A DNA stretch of 64,000 bases, taken from positions 1 to 64,000 of the forward strand of contig NZ_CALGFC010000059.1 of assembly GCF_937881195.1 (NCBI RefSeq), read 5' to 3'. Shown here one piece after another: positions 59,224-64,000 of this stretch. Position numbers and translations under genes: made by a program. This DNA comes from an uncultured Methanobrevibacter sp. GTDB lineage: Archaea; Methanobacteriota; Methanobacteria; Methanobacteriales; Methanobacteriaceae. The notes under the pieces are model-generated. The model was not told the DNA's origin, ran no database searches, and was given only the letters and a program-made list of their open reading frames with translations. Numbering within the stretch: position 1 is the stretch's first letter; each line of letters opens with the position of its first letter.

Positions 59224-60987
59224 TTATTTAACAACTTTAACAGCTTTTGTTTGAGATTTACCATTAGTTGAAACTTTTATTTTCTGAGTTCCTTTTTTAG
59301 TTGCTTTTACTTTCATTTTAAGAGTTACTGTCTTTTTTGAAGGAACAGATTTAACTGTCCATGTTTTACTGTTTTTGTTGTAGGATGCATAACTACTTTT
59401 ACTTACAGCAGCTATTTTTAATCCTTTTGTGGTAGCTATTTTACTAGTAAATTTAGAAGAGTTATCTAATCCAGTATTTTTGATTGTAGTTGTTACATAG
59501 AAATATTTGTTCAATTTTACTTTGCTTGCACTGAATGAGTTACTGCTAGATAATTTAATATCTTTGTTTACTGTTAATTTTGTTGCATTGGTTGAAGTAT
59601 TATTTTGGGTTGAAGTTTTCAATGTTGAAACAATGTTTTGAGTTCCTGCTTTTTTGGTTGTTACTTCAAGGACTAATGATGCTGTATCTCCAGCGTTTAA
59701 GCTGTTTATTGTCCATTGGTTGTTAGCAAAGTTTCCAATTGATTTGTAGGTTACAGCAGAGTTTGCAAGATTTGATAATATTCCAGTATCTACAGTTATT
59801 GGGCTTGATGTTCCATTTCCATTATTTTTAACAGTTATGGTATAGACTAATTTTGCTCCATTGGTTACAACACTAGTACTTATTGTATCTGCGATTGTTA
59901 GAACAGGTTCTGTTATTGGGGTGTCTTCTACATAGTAATTTTTGACAATGTTGAAACTATTGTTTATTTCATTATTCCATTCGCTTTGGGACCAATTCAT
60001 TGCTTCACGATAACCATTACCATTTGCAGTTATGTTGTTGTTATCAGTTATATTAATTTCTTTTGCAATATTTGACTCAGGAATGTTTTCTAATAATATT
60101 CCCATTAATGTATTGTTACTTATATTATTGCCATCTATTAAGATATCATTTACTTGAGTTGGTGCTCCATGATTTGTGTCTCCAGCTTTAATAACAATGC
60201 CTATGTTATTATGTACAATTGTATTGTTTAACATAGTAGCACTTTCAGCAGCTTTAACTAGACCTAATCCAATTCTACTCATACCAGTAATGTTATTGTT
60301 ACTTATTACTATATTTTTAACTCCTCCTCCAAAGAAGATTCCATACTGAGCATTTGTAAGATTGTTATTATCAACTAAAATGTTTCCTGCATTTTGGAAA
60401 AATGACATTGCATTTCTTCCAAGGTCGTGGAAATTACTGTTAGTTATTACAGTATTATTTCCTCCACCAACACCAATAGCATCACGGAAGTTTGTTGCTA
60501 TAACATTATTTATTGTAAGTCCAAGTACTCCACGAGTATTAATTCCAGTTCCATTGTTGGAATTATTTCCATTAAGGGTTAAGTTATCTAAAGTTATATT
60601 ACTTGCTCCATTAGCTACATTTACTGTAGACATAGCATTTAAAGTAAAATTAGATATTGAAATATCTTTGTATAATTCAGGAGTGCCATTACCGGATACT
60701 AAATTAAATATGTATGTGTTACCAGTTTGAACCCCACTTATTGTAGCTCCATTACCCAAAACTGTTAATGTTTTATTAATAATGATTGAACCATCGATAT
60801 TATAAACACCATCAGTAGCAAAACTTATTATGTCTCCTATTCCTGCACCATCAATAGCTGCTTGAATAGCAGTTAAATCTGCTCCATTATCAATATTTAC
60901 TGTTGCTGCAGATGCTGATGAAGTCATCGTTCCCACAGCTACAAAAAAGACTAAAAGGAACATTAATCTTAATTTTATATTTTTAAT
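59224..60987 (-). CDS. surface beta-helix / DUF11 protein, probable ATT start
   Basis: A 587-residue exported protein counted from an ATT at 60987. This gives a regular signal peptide, KNIKLRLMFLLVFFVAVG, cut after SASA. The first ATG (60963) would remove its basic part. An in-frame stop at 60990 rules out a start further up. GGAGTTG ends five bases before the ATT. Beta-helix repeats run about 60-345 (ITNSNFHDLG, ILVDNNNLTN, IVISNNNITGM), a DUF11 domain about 360-465, and a Lys-rich C-terminal domain at 480-587 with SASKVKLNKYFYVTTTIKN, close to the gene at 56838. The two are tandem paralogues. No membrane anchor. Confidence 0.8.
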   Translation of the reverse strand: MKNIKLRLMFLLVFFVAVGTMTSSASAATVNIDNGADLTAIQAAIDGAGIGDIISFATDGVYNIDGSIIINKTLTVLGNGATISGVQTGNTYIFNLVSGNGTPELYKDISISNFTLNAMSTVNVANGASNITLDNLTLNGNNSNNGTGINTRGVLGLTINNVIATNFRDAIGVGGGNNTVITNSNFHDLGRNAMSFFQNAGNILVDNNNLTNAQYGIFFGGGVKNIVISNNNITGMSRIGLGLVKAAESATMLNNTIVHNNIGIVIKAGDTNHGAPTQVNDILIDGNNISNNTLMGILLENIPESNIAKEINITDNNNITANGNGYREAMNWSQSEWNNEINNSFNIVKNYYVEDTPITEPVLTIADTISTSVVTNGAKLVYTITVKNNGNGTSSPITVDTGILSNLANSAVTYKSIGNFANNQWTINSLNAGDTASLVLEVTTKKAGTQNIVSTLKTSTQNNTSTNATKLTVNKDIKLSSSNSFSASKVKLNKYFYVTTTIKNTGLDNSSKFTSKIATTKGLKIAAVSKSSYASYNKNSKTWTVKSVPSKKTVTLKMKVKATKKGTQKIKVSTNGKSQTKAVKVVK

Positions 60988-61011
60988 TTAATCAACTCCA
61001 ATTTTTATCAT

Positions 61012-61058
61012 AAATTAGCTTTAGTTTTTAAATATTACTATATACTTATAGCTAATTT
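61012..61058 (-). promoter_or_regulatory. inverted repeat flanking a TATA box upstream of a surface gene
   Basis: AAATTAGCT (61012-61020) and AGCTAATTT (61050-61058) are exact 9-bp inverted copies. ACTATATAC and TTTAAATATT lie between and can serve as the minus-strand TATA box, about 50 bases ahead of the ATT start. An operator is plausible. Confidence 0.45.
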
Positions 61059-61728
61059 CATTGATTTTTTACTAATTTGTTTGATTAACAAGACTTAAAA
61101 ATAATTAAAAAAATATAATAAATCTTATTTAAATCAATTTACAGTTATTATTTAAAAAATCAGATACCTATTTACAATATTTTTAATATAAAAATCATTT
61201 TTATAGCTTAAAAGAATAAAATTTTTAATATAACGTATTTCTAATATAAAAATCTAATTATAAAAGATTTTTATGATAAAAAATTTATTATAAAAAATTT
61301 TAAAATAAAAAGCTTTAAAGAAATTTATTTTTGGTATTAATTTCTGGGTTTATTAGCATAATTAACTGTATAATTATAATATTTCGTAATGAATATATAT
61401 ACATTTCGACTTATTTTTTTAAATATTTTTAAATAACAATGTTATGGATATATATTTTTATTCATATTCCTTTTCTTTTTTGAAATATTCTTTGTTCGTT
61501 TTTAAATGTTTTAGATAGTTATAAATATAATTATTGTAAAATGTTATGTATATTGATACATTTCGTTTTTATTTTATAATTATATTTAAAATTAATAATT
61601 TATTAATCAATAAATTAGTTAATCAATAAATTTATTATAAGATTTAAATCTTTTAAATAACTTAAAATTAATAATTATTTTTTAAATAAATGATAAATAT
61701 ATTAAATAAATAAAAAATAGGGAATATT
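61059..61728. other. divergent gap, surface protein and methyltransferase
   Basis: AT-rich, about 670 bp. ATATATATACATTTCG and ATTGATACATTTCGTT near 61393-61412 and 61551-61567 share the word ACATTTCG, perhaps a regulatory repeat for the rightward genes. No gene is seen. Confidence 0.45.
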
Positions 61729-62559
61729 ATGAGTTCTAATGATTGTGTAAAAAATATTAGTACTAGTGACTGGGAAAAAGCATGGGCTAACGAGGTTGGA
61801 TCTAAAAAAAGACAAAAAAAATGGACTAAAGACACTCCTAAGATTTTTTTTGAAAAAATGGCTGTTAAAGATGAGTATCATGAAAAATTAATTCCTAAAT
61901 TAATATTAAATGAAAAAGACACTGTTTTAGATTTAGGTAGTGGTGAGGGTGCTGTAACATCATTAATAGCAGAAAAAGTAAAATCTGTAACTGCACTTGA
62001 TTCTTCACCGGTTATGCTGGATATGCTTAAACAAAGAATTGAACACTATAATATTGATAATATTGATATTGTAGAGATGGATATTGAAGATGCTACTGTT
62101 GATAATGTTGGAGAATATGATGTTATTGTTGCTTCAAGATCTTTTATGGGAATTCATGAAATTAAAGATACAATTCTTAATATTAATAAAATTGCAAAAA
62201 AGTATGTATTCTTAGTGGTTTTTGGAAGGAATAATTGGAATTTAGAGAAAAAATTTTATAAGTCTATTGGTAAAGATTATCCTGACTTTGCCCCTTATGA
62301 CTATTTATTTAATTTATTGATTAGTTTAGGTATTTATCCAAATGTTGAGAACTTTGATCTTATTGGTAATAGGAAATATGATGATATTGAAGATGCATTT
62401 ATAAGGATGAAATGGAAAATGGGAAATCTTACAGAAGATGAAATTGATAAAATAAAACCATTTATAAAAGAAAATCTAACACTAAATAAAGAAGATGGAA
62501 TGTTAGAAAACCCTGCAGACAAAGCAGATATAGTTTTAATGTGGTGGAAGATTAAGTAA
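61729..62559 (+). CDS. SAM-dependent methyltransferase
   Basis: A 276-residue class I methyltransferase and close paralogue of the gene at 51416-52243. LDLGSGEGAVTSLIAEK (67-83) is motif I and TALDSS is motif II. VVFGRNNWNLEKKFYKSIGKD and the final MLENPADKADIVLMWW are shared almost word for word with the other copy. Normal ATG with AGGGA. An ABC-type binding protein gene follows 141 bp downstream on the same strand, suggesting that the methyltransferase acts on, or with, a transported metal complex or cofactor. Substrate not known. Confidence 0.8.
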   Translation: MSSNDCVKNISTSDWEKAWANEVGSKKRQKKWTKDTPKIFFEKMAVKDEYHEKLIPKLILNEKDTVLDLGSGEGAVTSLIAEKVKSVTALDSSPVMLDMLKQRIEHYNIDNIDIVEMDIEDATVDNVGEYDVIVASRSFMGIHEIKDTILNINKIAKKYVFLVVFGRNNWNLEKKFYKSIGKDYPDFAPYDYLFNLLISLGIYPNVENFDLIGNRKYDDIEDAFIRMKWKMGNLTEDEIDKIKPFIKENLTLNKEDGMLENPADKADIVLMWWKIK

Positions 62560-62605
62560 ATAATTCATTATGTGATGGCTGGATTTTTAGATATCTTATA
62601 TTAAT

Positions 62606-62680
62606 TATCTTACATTATATTATTATAAATTATCTTACATTATATTATTATAAATTATTTTAGAAATTATTATAAATTAT
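62606..62680. repeat. 25-bp tandem repeat
   Basis: TATCTTACATTATATTATTA and five more bases occur twice (62606, 62631), with a diverged third copy, between the methyltransferase and the binding-protein gene. Confidence 0.88.
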
Positions 62681-62700
62681 TACCTAATGGAGTTGTAAAG

Positions 62701-63795
62701 ATCAATAAAAATATTATACTTGCTATTATGGCTATATTAATAGTATCTGGTGTTGGAGTTGCTTATTATTTTAATCCAGGATCATCTATTGCTCAAGAAG
62801 GAAATATTACTATAACTGACATGGTCGGTAGAACAGTTACAGTTCCAAGTAGTGTGGATAATGTAGTAACTACTTCTCCTCCGATGACTACAATGGTTTT
62901 TATGCTTGCACCTGATAAATTAGGTGGGATAAACTACCAGTGGACAGATATAGAAAAAAAATATTTGGATAGTAAATATCTTAATTTGCCTGTAATTGGG
63001 GGATGGTTTGGACGACAAGATGGTAGCTATGAACAAATAATGGCAGTTGATCCAGATCTTGTAATTGAAGGGGCAATGGGTGATGTTGATTTAGCTACTG
63101 TAAATGAGCGGCAAACAAAATTTGGAACTATTCCTGTTGTTGGAGTTACTGATAATTCTGATGTTACTAAAATTACTCCATCAATTGAATTTATGGGAAA
63201 ATTACTCGGTGTAGAAGATAAAGCTAACAAATTAATTGATTTTACTAATAAATATCTTGATAAAACTGAAAAAGTTTCTAGCTCTATTCCTGATAGTGAG
63301 AAAAAGAAGGTTTATTATGCTGAAGGTGATGAAGGTCTTCAGACAGATCCTAGTGGATCACTTCATGCACAATTGATTGATATTGTTGGTGGAAAGAATG
63401 TTGCTGATGTTCAGCTACAAGAAGGAGTTGGACAAGTTGATGTATCAATAGAACAAGTTATCAAATGGAATCCGGAGGTTATAATAACTACTAGTCCTGA
63501 TTTCTATGCAAAAGTCTATAATGATTCTAAATGGTCAAATATTGATGCAGTTAAAAATAAACAAGTTTATTTGTCTCCACAATCTCCTTTCAAATGGTTT
63601 GATAGGCCTCCGGGTGCAAATATAATTATTGGTATTCCTTGGACTGCTAAAGTTATTTATCCAGATAAATATTCTGATATTGATCTTAAATCTGAAGTTA
63701 AAATGTTTTATAAAGAATTTTATCACTATGATTTAAGTGATCAAGATGTTATTAATATACTTAAAAGCAGTGGACTAAAAGAAGAGAATATGTGA
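62701..63795 (+). CDS. ABC transporter substrate-binding protein (iron/cobamide type), probable ATC start
   Basis: A 364-residue protein of the PF01497 (BtuF/FepB-like) class. An N-terminal signal peptide or anchor is read from ATC at 62701 (NKNIILAIMAILIVSG). The ATG at 62728 lies inside the hydrophobic stretch and has no ribosome site, while GGAGTTG ends five bases before the ATC. The mature part begins ITITDMVGRTVTVPSSVDNVV, and EQIMAVDPDLVIE and IEQVIKWNPEVIITT are the typical helix-strand units. The metal complex it binds (iron, cobamide or tungstate-like) cannot be told. Permease and ATPase genes would be expected just right of the window. Confidence 0.85.
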   Translation: MNKNIILAIMAILIVSGVGVAYYFNPGSSIAQEGNITITDMVGRTVTVPSSVDNVVTTSPPMTTMVFMLAPDKLGGINYQWTDIEKKYLDSKYLNLPVIGGWFGRQDGSYEQIMAVDPDLVIEGAMGDVDLATVNERQTKFGTIPVVGVTDNSDVTKITPSIEFMGKLLGVEDKANKLIDFTNKYLDKTEKVSSSIPDSEKKKVYYAEGDEGLQTDPSGSLHAQLIDIVGGKNVADVQLQEGVGQVDVSIEQVIKWNPEVIITTSPDFYAKVYNDSKWSNIDAVKNKQVYLSPQSPFKWFDRPPGANIIIGIPWTAKVIYPDKYSDIDLKSEVKMFYKEFYHYDLSDQDVINILKSSGLKEENM

Positions 63796-63829
63796 CTTTT
63801 GAAGATTTTTTATTATAAATCTTTTTTAG

Positions 63830-63990
63830 GAAAATTTATATCTTTTGTTTATGAATAATTCTATTTTTTAATTTTTTTATTTTATTTTTTAATATTTCTT
63901 TAGTTTTTTATTTATTTTTCATTATTTCTTTAGTTTTTAATATTTCTTTATTATTTTTGTTGGGAATTTTTTGTATTTTAATATTTTTAT
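63830..63990 (+). terminator. T-rich stretch after the binding-protein gene
   Basis: Repeated TTTAGTTTTT and TATTTCTTTA words with T runs of 5 to 7. Typical of archaeal termination regions. Whether a permease gene follows cannot be seen. Confidence 0.45.
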
Positions 63991-64000
63991 TGTTTTTAAA

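Overview
The window is a very AT-rich stretch of a euryarchaeal chromosome. Every housekeeping gene is archaeal in type: S4e, L14e, L18e, L19e, L32e, L34e, aIF1, Rpp29, RNA polymerase subunits D, N and K, and the archaeal isopentenyl phosphate kinase route. The PycA-BirA pair, the SPOUT-type gene in front of L3, and the exported beta-helix, DUF11 and Ig-like surface proteins point to Methanobacteriales, most likely Methanobrevibacter. That assignment is from gene content, not from a search.

Layout. 1-5068: a 59-bp tandem repeat, a SelA-like PLP enzyme (+), then pycA and birA on the minus strand and about 0.9 kb of repetitive AT-rich DNA. 5069-7023: a METTL5-type methylase and a SPOUT RNA methyltransferase with an apparently leaderless start. 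7627-26137: the ribosomal superoperon L3-L4-L23-L2-S19-L22-S3-L29-aIF1-Rpp29-S17-L14-L24-S4e-L5-S14-S8-L6-L32e-L19e-L18-S5-L30-L15-SecY-Adk-EMC3/YidC-like-L34e-Cmk-L14e-Cbf5. 26138-33592: an accessory island inserted between cbf5 and tRNA-Ser(GGA). It holds an exported M14-like hydrolase, a CbiM/NikM transporter subunit flanked by two membrane-anchored proteins predicted to have an N-terminal histidine when mature, and two surface proteins. 34135-39493: tRNA-Ser, S13-S4-S11-RpoD-L18e-L13-S9-RpoN-RpoK. 40594-50477: enolase, ferredoxin, S2, MEMO-like protein, mevalonate kinase, isopentenyl phosphate kinase, type-2 IPP isomerase, RNase J and prenyl diphosphate synthase. 50826-63795: accessory again, with a minus-strand group (surface beta-helix protein, membrane protein, ExbB-like, ExbD-like DUF2149, methyltransferase), two large paralogous surface proteins, a second copy of the methyltransferase and a metal/cobamide-type ABC binding protein.

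How the parts fit. The core supplies ribosome assembly, Sec export, RNA polymerase and the archaeal lipid precursor pathway in compact operons with GGTGA-type Shine-Dalgarno sites. The accessory parts look like cell-envelope and metal or cofactor acquisition functions of a pseudomurein-walled methanogen.

The most notable observation is that six accessory genes have a good ribosome binding site but no ATG, GTG or TTG in frame at the proper distance. Each has an ATT, ATC or ATA there instead. For the methyltransferase at 51416-52243 the ATC lies exactly where its paralogue at 61729 has ATG. Two of the six genes are also broken within or next to the signal peptide, one by a TAG and one by a shift in a TTTA repeat. 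A second notable observation is an ExbB/ExbD-like stator pair encoded next to a surface beta-helix protein, in an organism that should have no outer membrane.
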